NCBI RefSeq assembly: GCF_024763615.1
Contig: NC_077222.1
Location: forward strand, 28,644,001 to 28,708,000
Direction of reading: 5' to 3'
From: Phlebotomus papatasi
Taxonomy: Eukaryota; Arthropoda; Insecta; Diptera; Psychodidae
Length of the DNA: 64,000 nt
Position numbers and translations under genes: made by a program
In this document: one piece after another, positions 56,501-64,000 of the stretch
Layout of the letters: every line of letters starts with the position of its first letter
How positions within the stretch are numbered: position 1 is the stretch's first letter
The notes under the pieces: generated by a model
What the model saw: only the letters and a program-made list of their open reading frames with translations
Told to the model about the DNA's origin: nothing
Databases searched by the model: none

Positions 56501-59500
56501 CACTTGTGGACAGGAAAAGGACGGAGTACCTGGTAAGCAGTAACCGCTGCAAAGCGCGGCAATTAGCGGATCTTCTCACTGGACACTGTCTAAACAAACA
56601 CCTCAACAGATTGGGTGTTGAGTCTAATCCAACCTGTAGAGGTTGTGACAACGCTGAGGAAACGGTCCTACATTATGTATGTGACTGTCCCAGCCTTTAC
56701 AACACCAGGCGAGCGCTACTTGGAAAAGTGGTGCTAGACTGGAATGACCTCCCAAAATTGAAACCGGCTAGTCTAATACAGTTTATCCGTAAGACTGGCT
56801 GGCTCAATTCACAACACCCTTGATTTAGGGACTAATATAAGAGGGGATGCATAAGGGGCCCAATCGGAGACCTGGATGCAGCGGACAGGTTAGCGTGGAC
56901 ACGAGTTTGGGGGCTTGAGCTGAGGATGGAGTCGGGAGTGGAGCTGAAGCAGCATGAGAAGGATGGACGCCGCCTGCTGACCCCAATTTAAATCTATCTT
57001 AAATCTATCTAAGGCAACTAACTGACGTAAATATATTGCATGACATGCAAGTAGTGTGTTTTGTCCCTGTAAGGAATTCGTTTCTAGGTGTCAAGTCATG
57101 TTGATATATCGGACAATGATAAATGGGATGGTTAGCTAATACGAACGAGTAACGATAATCGAGACCCTAGCCTGCAAAGCTATTAGGTAAATTATATGTT
57201 TCAAGACAACAAGGCGACCCTAGTTTTAGATAAACGAAAACACAGATTAAGACCCTATCTCTCCAGGATTGATTACCAAGTCACAAGGTCACCCACGAAT
57301 ATCATGAATCATTGCAGTTTATAGAAATTCTCAGTATTCAATATGGTGGAAAATATCTGTCATTTCTACCATATTGAATTTTCTACCATACACAAGGTAT
57401 TATGCTACAATACTGAATTCACAACTTACTCTGAGAGAAAAGGATCCTCCAGAAGTTGAGCTGCGGTTGCACGCTTTTGCACATCAATCTCGAAGCACCT
57501 CAAGATGAATTTCTTAGCCATTGATGACAATTCTTCTGGTATCTCTGGATGTTTTTTGTAGAATCCAACTTTAAACATGGCCGCTTGAGGTGATCCTAGT
57601 TCAATGAATGGCGGCTTTCCTGTAGCCATTTCCACAGTTGTGCAACCAAAAGACCATACATCAGCGGCCGGTCCATAACCTCGAACACCTTGATCAATGA
57701 CCTCAGGTGCCATATACTGGAGAGTTCCTGTGAAGGTTTCTGTTACAGGATTGATTCCTGCTAGGCGTTTCGATGTCCCAAAGTCAGATATCTTGACCAC
57801 CCCACTGTACGTGTTGACTAGGACATTGTCTCCTTTAATATCACGATGGACTATCTTCTGATCATGAAGGTACTTGAGACCCTCGAGAATTTGTTTTGAG
57901 TAAAATGCAATAGTGGACTCATTGTCTTTGAGTGGACCCCACTTAGATCGCAACAGCGCAGAGAGTGAACCTCCAGGAACTTGTTCCATGAATATCTTGA
58001 AGAAATTATCTTCGGATACTGATCCCAAATACTGCACGATATTCCTGTGCCTCAGTTGACTGTGAAGTTTGATCTCTTCATGCAAGGGTTGGACATCGTG
58101 TGAGAATTTCTCAGGGACTTCCTTAATCGCAATACGAACTTGAGTATTGAGATCACGAGCTGCGTATACAACACCGTAAGTGCCCTTTCCTAATTGGATC
58201 CTTTTATTTTGATCATCCAAATCATACTCGTACTGAAAGGTGCAATTTTGGGTTAAAATACAAGAAAGTTTGTAAACTTTAATTTTGCTGATGCAGAAAA
58301 TTCAATTTGATTTTTTCAATGAAAATTGTTTTCTGTATTCGAGTTTTCCGGGATTAAAAATGAAACGAATGATATGCCATCGGCAAAAGAGTCGTTAGAA
58401 ATTCAAAAAATAATGTTTCGCCAATTTCGCCGTATTAGATTTTGACTGAAAGTGTGACAGCCATTTTGGTTTTCCAGTGCCTTCCAGTGTCATTCCAGTC
58501 TTGTGACAAGAAAGGAACAAACAAAGGAACAAAGAGTTGCTGATATTCTTAGTGATAGTGTAATCAAGACATTTTTAGTCATTCGAGCCGATTTATTACA
58601 AACTATTCTTTAACTTTAGTGTAAAAATTATACAGGAAATGTTGGATTCCAGGTAAGACGCTTGAAAGACATAAATTATCCCACATACTTCGTAATACGA
58701 AAATTTCAAATATGGTAATTCGTGTATAAATTTAGCAAGGTAATTTAATTCTTATGACACAAATTCTTCAGCTATCCCAATGAATGAAGTTGGGAATAGT
58801 TCATTTTCTAAATGAGAAATCAAAGAGCAGTTTCTGCATCAACACATAATGTTAAAGCAATGACAACTTACTTTGATCTGATTGGTATCCAATGACAAAT
58901 CTACAAAGACTTCCTGATCAGCTGTCATTTCCAACACCATTTCATAGAATCTCTGGCGACATGGTACAGATGGGAGGTAAATTTGGAAGTCGTCTGAATT
59001 GTGATGTACGTACAAATATGCACAGCGCTCATCTCTTTTGTACAGGCTGACAGATTTAATTTGATTGGCAGTAAACAAAAAGTCATGTACCTTCTTACAT
59101 GTACCTTTTGAATGTGCCAGGCATATATTAATTATTTGAAGTGATTTTTCCTCAGCTCCCATATTAACAATTAAATAGCTGGGCATGTAGATTTTCTGTG
59201 GCTCGAGAATGAGTATAGGAAAACGAATGTTTTCATTTGCTTCCACATTTGTGGCTTCAATGAAAAATTCCATCCAAAATTTGAAGATTTGCTGCTCGAG
59301 ACTCGAGTCACAGTTTTCGGATTTCTTCCGGAAGCGATCAATAAGGGCTATATTGCCAATCGTTGATTTTAAGTACCAATTTGGAGGTTTCAACTTGAAC
59401 ATGCATTCAGCTGCTTGAATAGCTTTGGCGTAGTCTTCAGCTAATACTGATATCTCGAAGAAGGTGGCAACATCCCAGTACTCAGTGAGGGAGGGCAAAC

Positions 59501-60290
59501 TTCCCTTCTTACCAATTAAATTGTTGAGAACCACCCCAATATGCTGAAGTTCTTCGGTATTTGAAAAGTCCTTGCCATCAATCACGAGTAAGGTTGCCAA
59601 ATTTATTCCCGCATATTCATTAGGTTGCACTTCGAAACTTCGTCTGTACCATTTAATAGCATTTCTCAAACTATCAATATCAGTATGGCTGGATTCAACA
59701 AATTTATCCTTATAGATACGTCCACATAGACATAACATATCTGGGAAGTGATTCTCCTTCTTCTCCAATGCTTTAACGCACGTCTTCAATGCTTTCTCAC
59801 GATCCCCCTCCTTATTCCGACGATTCAGAGCAAAAGCATATAAACAGCTCATATTACCTGTATTTATGTACTTCTGCTTGTTAGGCACCGTCTTCAAGTC
59901 ATTCACCAGCTGCACCATAGCATCGTAATCCTGAATGTCTCGCAGAGAACACATAAAACTGTGAACAACTTCACCAGATACTACATTTGGATCATCCAGT
60001 CTCTTCCTCATGTTGTGCAGAACTTTTGCCAACTCTTCCCCATTGCCAGCATATTGTTCTCGTGCTACCCTCAAATCAGTTAGAAATTTCTCTCTCATAT
60101 GTGCCTTTGACTGAATCTCCACATCCTGCAGCAATTTCTTTAATCTCTGCACAAGAGATTGCTTAGGGTCTTGGGGGTCTTCGGTGAATTTTCCGCTTGT
60201 TGGATTTGTCACAATGCACAAGCCAGGTGAATTGGAACCCTCACCCTCTAGCAATTTGTACGACAAGAAGGTGTATGTTCCACAGGAAAT
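41355..60290 (-). CDS. Ask1: ASK1-type MAP kinase kinase kinase (5' part not seen)
   Basis: Nine exons on the minus strand join in frame to 1306 visible residues: 58872-60290, 57430-58232, 54966-55112, 54592-54687, 54220-54316, 53961-54155, 49685-49837, 48843-49618 and 41355-41592. Order: the central ASK regulatory region (visible 1-473); a Ser/Thr kinase domain (about 480-740) with LGKGTYG loop, IAIK lysine, HRDIKGDN, DFG and TETFTGTLQYMAPE activation loop; a Ser-rich linker with the ASK motif GFYMLKKDSQRRTTL; the conserved SIKPHWMFALDNL block; an acidic stretch; a coiled coil; and a SAM-like domain near the end. Family knowledge: a stress-activated MAP3K that phosphorylates MKK4/7- and MKK3/6-type kinases upstream of JNK and p38, with a thioredoxin-sensitive N-terminus. 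That N-terminus should lie beyond the window or in unseen exons above 60290. The gene is convergent with the Mp20-like gene. Confidence 0.96.
41808..42195. repeat. Dispersed repeat K, copy 1
   Basis: CCCAGGCTTTACGAAGTG, TTTACCGGTTCTCAAC and AATGATTCAATGGTATTTTC match 47854-48272 in the same orientation. Both are in the last Ask1 intron. Confidence 0.78.
43440..44345. repeat. Local direct duplication with one half carrying a MITE
   Basis: 43480-43930 and 44100-44330 share GATATC, CGATGACCCC, AAAACCATGTTTTTT and TATGACCG(A/G)AAAATTCGCC. The first half is split by the family C MITE. A third, inverted relative is at about 52675-52870. Confidence 0.72.
43677..43888. repeat. MITE family C, copy 2
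   Basis: TA-flanked, inverted relative to copy 1 internally. It is inserted in one half of a local duplication; the other half (around 44300) shows the unoccupied site AAATATATGACCGG. Confidence 0.88.
44346..46659. other. Ask1 last intron, unassigned
   Basis: AT-rich with short chance ORFs. A small perfect hairpin (CAGATACAAAGGAAATGCAG and complement) is at about 44935-44993. Confidence 0.45.
46660..47335. repeat. Degenerate tandem array, ~110-120 bp unit, about six copies
   Basis: Each unit has ACGAAATTTTG, ATAAGGACAAAATGCATTTT, AAGAACTAGAGG, GCGCCC(T/C)AGAAAG and TTTTACTTCAAC in order. In the 7.25-kb last intron of Ask1. Confidence 0.85.
47854..48272. repeat. Dispersed repeat K, copy 2
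   Basis: Matches 41808-42195 with extra AACCGGTT-rich segments. Confidence 0.78.
48843..49618 (-). CDS. Ask1: Ask1 exon 8 (PHWMFALD block, coiled coil, start of SAM)
   Basis: 258 codons plus two bases; acceptor CCTTTAG, donor AAG|GTAATT. It begins DAVISVLRSHSIKPHWMFAL, then an acidic DAGDDDDGED run, a coiled-coil stretch (FLIEEYNQMKAENMRLMHGL onward), a Ser/Asn-rich linker, and the first part of a SAM-like domain (LNDWLVSNNIDQQSRNII through KDDLRRLGL). Confidence 0.95.
49685..49837 (-). CDS. Ask1: Ask1 exon 7
   Basis: 51 codons, phase 0, acceptor TTTGCAG, donor CAA|GTAAGT. It encodes LRSYIIEQNREFLENAISQL and LDFDSTAIDHLHLALYSFQ, matching the ASK1 C-terminal helical region. It is separated from exon 6 by 4.1 kb. 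Confidence 0.93.
50714..51762. mobile_element. 1.05-kb TIR element (CGGATCGG ends) with nested insert
   Basis: Left AAGGGAAGTGTACCACGGAT and right complement AAGGTACCAGCGATCGTCAG; further GATCCG-containing motifs repeat inside each end (50856-50900, 51290-51310). No transposase ORF. A related lone end lies at 27031-27080. Confidence 0.75.
50980..51182. mobile_element. 203-bp MITE with 48-bp TIRs, TTA target duplication
   Basis: Left GGGCCCAAATAGACTCAGGC mirrored at the right with about one mismatch in 48 bp; TTA at 50977-50979 and 51183-51185. A three-base TTA duplication fits PIF/Harbinger-type elements. Confidence 0.85.
53021..53241. repeat. Dispersed repeat H, copy 2
   Basis: Matches 15168-15392 over its length, with small indels; lies in the Ask1 exon 6-7 intron. 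Confidence 0.82.
53542..53820. mobile_element. 279-bp TIR element (GTGTGGAAACCGGTGAGCGT)
   Basis: About 60-bp inverted ends: GTGTGGAAACCGGTGAGCGT and GAAGAAGCAAAGAA at the left, complementary at the right. Lies in the Ask1 exon 6-7 intron. Confidence 0.85.
53961..54155 (-). CDS. Ask1: Ask1 exon 6 (GFYMLKKDS motif)
   Basis: 65 codons, phase 0 at both ends, acceptor TTTGCAG, donor AAG|GTAAGT. It contains DGFYMLKKDSQRRTTLSKVL, matching the conserved post-kinase ASK motif (GFFMLRKDSERRATL in human). Confidence 0.93.
54220..54316 (-). CDS. Ask1: Ask1 linker exon 5, with tandem acceptor
   Basis: Encodes SISSPTIELETETDSSSFSS through LLSPE; donor GAG|GTATGT. The acceptor is TAGTAG, so the exon may start at 54316 or 54313, again adding or dropping one Ser. 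Confidence 0.82.
54592..54687 (-). CDS. Ask1: Ask1 linker exon 4, with tandem acceptor
   Basis: Encodes (S)CLSSTKTSPSKTPLHNHLA through TTSL. The acceptor is CAGTAG: splicing after CAG starts the exon at 54687, after TAG at 54684, adding or dropping one Ser with the frame kept. Donor AAG|GTAACA. Confidence 0.8.
54966..55112 (-). CDS. Ask1: Ask1 linker exon 3 (visible numbering)
   Basis: Acceptor GTTCCAG, donor GA|GTAAGT; 147 nt encoding KHRKAVRTPAPNVTEFSRSV through CATPTTPEL. Low-complexity, Ser/Pro/Thr-rich, with several SP/TP dipeptides; it corresponds to the SISLPVPV-like linker of vertebrate ASK1. Confidence 0.88.
55280..57030 (+). mobile_element. Degenerate non-LTR retrotransposon (RT remnant + RNase H)
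   Basis: GC-richer insertion in the Ask1 intron between the kinase exon and linker exon 3, opposite in sense to Ask1. From about 55460 it encodes RT fingers/palm blocks (VLIPKPGKSNYEDP, FRPISLTSF, HAYQRGKSTESALH) with a frameshift near 55550 and an in-frame stop in the LDI-GAFDKV block near 55732. The RT catalytic YxDD region is missing through internal deletion. A long RNase H/C-terminal ORF follows. The 3' end carries a short ATCTATC-containing duplication near 56992-57010. No ORF1 is seen, so the copy is 5'-truncated. The RNase H fits the I/LOA-like group. Boundaries are approximate. Confidence 0.85.
55777..56823 (+). pseudogene. RT-deleted, RNase H-bearing ORF2 remnant
   Basis: Open for 348 codons. 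The first roughly 45 residues are RT (MREFKLGRTLERFTTSLVGN). The reading then jumps across the deletion to a complete-looking RNase H: FTDGS (Asp), AEVTAI (Glu), SDSKAALLS (Asp), HWVPGHCGIAGNEEADRLA. A C-terminal Cys-His knuckle follows (CRGCDNAEETVLHYVCDC), typical of RNase H-bearing LINEs. Without the RT active site it cannot retrotranspose. The start codon is arbitrary. Confidence 0.85.
57430..58232 (-). CDS. Ask1: Ask1 kinase-domain exon
   Basis: Acceptor TTTCAG, donor AGA|GTAAGT. One exon holds almost the whole kinase domain, from YEYDLDDQNKRIQLGKG to LLEDPFLS. All catalytic motifs are intact: Lys in IAIKEV, Glu in HEEIKLH, HRD Asp, DFG Asp, and the activation-loop Thr in FTGTLQYMAPE. 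Confidence 0.97.
58872..60290 (-). CDS. Ask1: Ask1 central regulatory exon
   Basis: 473 codons, acceptor GAAATAG (upstream in-frame stop is in the intron), donor AAA|GTAAGT. It is the helical, TPR-like central region of ASK kinases (blocks CLYAFALNRRNKEGDREKAL, AIKWYRRSFEVQPNEYAGIN and WDVATFFEISVLAEDYAKAI) followed by the PH-like region before the kinase. The first residues are ISCGTYTF. No ATG start is present, so this is an internal exon. Confidence 0.93.
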
Positions 60291-61621
60291 CTATTTCATA
60301 AAGGTTGACAACCATATAAAATGACAAATTCAAATATTGCCATAGGTATCACATCTTACAAAATAAAATAATATTTCTCCATAACACTCATCGGATGTTT
60401 GGCAATTTAGAACAACTGAATAACTAACCCTGATAACTATTACAATGTAATTCATTTTAAATTTGTGGTGAACAGAATTTAAAGACTTTTCATATAAAGT
60501 GTGGAAGTGATAATGAAAATTCAGAAGGAAGTGTCAGAGATGGTACATAACATTTATTCCTTGGACACATGTGAAATTCACAAAGTTAAGTCTCTTCCAG
60601 CATGACTCTGTAACTTTGTGTGAGATTAAGATGATGCAATTGTGCATGCTTCTGAATAATTAGAAGATATTAAACAAGTCCAGGGGACATTTGTGAAAAT
60701 GTTTAAAATTTCCCATGTATTATTAAAATATGGAAAATATTAATATGGGTGTAGGATCTCAATTCCAATTTACCGAGCTATACAAACATAAACATAGTAC
60801 AAATAAACATAAAAACTAGATTTTTCAGGAGTTTCGGGCAGGAAGTAAATTAAATTTAATAATTGATTCTAAACAGTGGTTTTTAAGGAATCTTCGAAAT
60901 TTTTTTTTGGGTTGTATCATCGTGTTTGTTCGAAAAATAACGAAAGAGCTTTACTGATGTATAATTGAAGCTTTTTTGCACCAGATTTGGTACTCTGTGG
61001 TTTAATATTTTGAAGAAACTTTTGATATAGCTAGTTCGAAAACTAAAATTTAATAACATACATTATTTGAAAATTTATTAAATTTTCTTTCTAAATGCAT
61101 TAAAATCCCAAAATCGCAAAAAAGAGTTTGTATTGGACAAGCTTGGATTCGTTAGAAAGGGTTTGAAATTCTAGATAAGTTTAAACCATTTTTAATTACT
61201 TAAAAACAGGCAAATAACCGACAAAAATTATTGTGTGCTTGAAAATGAATTGTATTGAGCGTTTTTTTTTAACAATCTTTAAGGTCAAAAGTGGACTATA
61301 TTTTTTTAATTGTTTAAATTGATAGATAAACTATGTAAGTAGGGGGAGGCTTTGAACGTTCGCACACAAATATGATGTTCAAGTTCAGTGATTTTTTCTG
61401 ACTACCATGCAAACCGTATGGATTCTCCAACTATGCCAAAAAAATATCTTACTTATAAGGTTCATAATCCCACTCCACAAAATCCCAGGAAATCCTTAGA
61501 TTTTCATCCAGAGGAAAATGAAAAAATTAATGGCGATTTGTGCGATAGATCAATCAAGTTTCCATCTTCGCACACAATTCACGCCATCATTGAACACCCC
61601 ATTTTCACCGTAAATTTTGTA

Positions 61622-61852
61622 GGGTGAAAGGAACGTCTATTGACACTTTAAGAACTCGTGTCAGCACCTATTGACACCCTACTCTGTACCATTTTGGATA
61701 CGAAATTTGAAAATCTCTGTTTATAGTTAAAGGTATATCACAGAAAAAAAACATTATATTACTTATATTTTACTAGATATATTAAATTGTTTTCAACATT
61801 TTGACAAAAGTGTCAATAGGGGTTCCCTGTCGAACAGACGTTCCTCCGACCC
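61622..61852. repeat. TA-flanked MITE family G (CTATTGACAC), copy 1
   Basis: Ends GGGTGAAAGGAACGTCTATT and GACGTTCCTCCGACCC as complement, with GACACTTT/AAAGTGTC inside. A diverged copy is near 5318-5560. Confidence 0.75.
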
Positions 61853-62430
61853 TACCATAAATGTTTCAGAAGCTTTTTGAAGTATTTTCGAAAATAAAAA
61901 GACGAAAGCAAATAAGCACCGAGCAGATTTGCATGTGCTCGAGCGCACATCCAAAACTTTGGAGCGTGTTTTCTCCACTTTTCATTTTCAAAATTTTATC
62001 GAATTTGCAGGAAAGATGAAGAAAAAAACTTATAGATCAAAGGGACCAAATGAAATCAACAAAAGCTTATTCTCTTCAGCATTAAATTCTCTTTTAGAAG
62101 AACTAAAAGAATTATTGAAATCCTATTTTTCGATTTTTTACAGCATATGAAAGTCAAAATTTTGTCCGAAAAATGCACTTAAAAAAAAACTTGGAAAAAA
62201 GTTCTGATTTCAGGATTTTCTTCGGGGTTTCTTAGATTAACTATGAAATACACCAATGAAAATTGACTTTTTTTTAGATTTTTTTCTCAGCCAAAAATTA
62301 CGAGCCGCAGATTTCTCGTAAAGAAGGGAATACTGCGACGAGGCTCTCTATTGGACTATGCATTAGTCTGCCGTTTTGTAATTTTTTCTTCGAGAAAAAA
62401 ATTTAAATACTCTAAATAAATATAAACATA

Positions 62431-62854
62431 TTGTAAGTGTGCCAAATTTCGGCATAGTTGCATGCAAACGCCAAAGTCTCATGTTTGAAATGTAATATGT
62501 TTAAAAGAAATTGATTTTTTCATTCCTTCTACTTAAAGAGTGTTACTTAAAACCGTGGACAGTTTATCGTCTTTATTTACTCTAAAATCATTCTAAGTAC
62601 ATTTTAAAATGAATAAAAATATAGACATAGCTTTGGTGCCCTATTTCGGCCACCTTCATTCTTATAGTTCCTTGCCCTTCGGGAATTCTTCCAATGTCTT
62701 TTTCACGTCATCTTGTTTGTCGAAGCTACATTTTTTGTTATTCTTTTGCATTGTATAATCTTTAGAGTACATAAAATCTAAAAGTTCATAGAAATTCGAG
62801 GAACAAAAATGGTGGCCGAAATTGCAAGCTGACCGGAATTTGGCACACTTACCC
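62431..62854. repeat. MITE family B, copy 5
   Basis: Orientation as copy 1; ends TGTAAGTGTGCCAAAT and TTTGGCACACTTACCC. It lies upstream of the visible Ask1 exons. Confidence 0.85.
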
Positions 62855-63149
62855 TATACCAAAATTTTCAAGAATCTTCGTTGTTTCCTTCTCTTCCAAA
62901 AAAATCGCGAAAAACAGCTAAGTTTTGGCCTTTTAATTGACATTCCCTCCTTAAGTAACATTTCGTTTTGTTGAAAATCGGAATTGTAGCAAGTAGCAAG
63001 CATTTAATTATTGAATACGTTCTAAGGATTTAAATATGAAAAATAAACTTTTACCTAATACGATTGATAGGGGATGTATGACAGTATTAAACATGGAGTA
63101 TTTATAAACACAGACTTGTACGTCTACGGTACTTACTCTTATATCAACC

Positions 63150-63297
63150 ATTTCTTCAGTGGACAAGAATCCCTAGTATCTATATGAATTCATATATAGG
63201 TCTCGTCCTCTGAATCCTAATATTTAATTCAAAAAATCGCAATGCTTACAATTACCCCATGTTTACTTCAAACCCAGTTTCCTCTGTATTTCGAACT
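63150..63297. repeat. MITE family C, decayed fragment
   Basis: CTTCAGTGGACAAGAATCCC, TCTCGTCCTCTGAATCC and CCCAGTTTCCTCTG match the inner and right parts of family C. Confidence 0.65.
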
Positions 63298-64000
63298 ACG
63301 AAATTTTGCAAATTAGTTCATTTCCAGGCAAATGGGAGCAAAAGTCCGTAATCTGAATGAGTTACAAAGATTTGTGCACAAGCAATCAGGGGCCTCTCGA
63401 CAATTCATTTTTCTATACGTTTTTGCATAGAGGCACTGAAGACTATTGGCAAGTTTTTTCCTAAAGAGAATTGACTTATCAGTCTGATATATTTCGAAAT
63501 CGTGCATTAAAAGCTATCTAAAAATACATATTTCATATTGTTTGCCGAAATAATACAAGAACTACGAGAAAATTTGTTTAAGGCGAGGTGCAGTATCTGA
63601 AAAATTTTTACAAGAAAAAGTGAAAAATAGCTTCACTTTTTATTATTCTTGATGGGCCCCTGCAAGCAATAATGAAACGTCATCTGGGATCCCTATTAAA
63701 GAATCACATCCTAAAATGGTACCTTTTTATAAAAGAACTCTCATAAAAATAACTCTCCTTTAAAAAGCCACTTCTGTAACTTGAGTAAATGCAGCGAAAT
63801 TTTGAAAGTTATTTTAAATCTTTTAACAGTGATTAACACTTATGCGTATAATTCGGGAGAGAAAGTTATAAGGGGTTTACTGAACAAAACACTCTTCCAA
63901 GAGAGATATCGTTTCGCGTTCCTAATGCCAAAGTACCAAAAAATCAAGCGAATGAGACTGAAATATTATAAATATTGTAATAACGCTTTGAATTTTTATT

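Larger units (their letters stand above)
60291..64000. other. Ask1 intron or upstream region to window end
   Basis: No Ask1 N-terminal coding exon was recognised. It contains MITE copies at 61622-61852, 62431-62854 and 63150-63297; otherwise AT-rich unassigned DNA. Confidence 0.5.

Noticed and set aside
57325..57380. Short hairpin CAATATGGTGGAAAAT / TTTCTACCATATTGAA as a possible microRNA
   Set aside because: Stem of about 18 bp with a short loop; too small and without pre-miRNA geometry.
60266..60290. Start codon for the Ask1 regulatory exon at 60266
   Set aside because: The codon is TTG, and reading continues upstream to a splice acceptor; the exon is internal.
1..64000. CRISPR array, operon, phage or plasmid features
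   Set aside because: All repeats are inverted-repeat elements or degenerate tandems without regular spacers, and genes are spliced eukaryotic genes.

Overview
The window looks like AT-rich insect nuclear DNA, most likely from a fly. The reasons are spliced genes with GT-AG introns, TATA/Inr and Inr/DPE core promoters, insect-type protein families (takeout/JHBP, muscle calponin-family proteins, ASK1-type MAP3K), very long introns and a heavy load of short TA-flanked inverted-repeat elements. A nematoceran such as a sand fly would fit, but that is inference. There is no prokaryotic, viral or plasmid signature and no CRISPR array.

Layout. A plus-strand muscle-protein-20/transgelin-like gene runs from 2285 to 40672. 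Its first coding exon is only 24 nt and is followed by an intron of about 26.9 kb. Two complete minus-strand genes lie inside that intron: a takeout/JHBP-family secreted protein (coding 12469 down to 2918, 4 exons, 265 aa) and a second calponin-family gene similar to Drosophila CG5023/myophilin (19944 down to 18556, 4 exons, 168 aa). Convergent with the host gene is a minus-strand ASK1-type MAP kinase kinase kinase (60290 down to 41355). Nine exons and 1306 residues are visible; its N-terminal exons are not seen and probably lie beyond 64000. A degenerate non-LTR retrotransposon (about 55.3-57.0 kb) sits in an Ask1 intron in the opposite orientation.

The rest is intronic or flanking DNA dominated by dispersed repeats. 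At least ten families of short non-autonomous inverted-repeat elements are visible, many in two to five copies. Several are flanked by TA and begin GGG(G/T). Some are nested, which shows their target sites directly. The most unusual single structure is a perfect-looking foldback at 10508-11449 with arms of about 376-379 bp. Its arms carry what looks like a broken zinc-ribbon coding fragment, and it is a candidate hairpin-RNA locus. Exon joins were made by reading splice sites and family conservation by eye, without transcript data.
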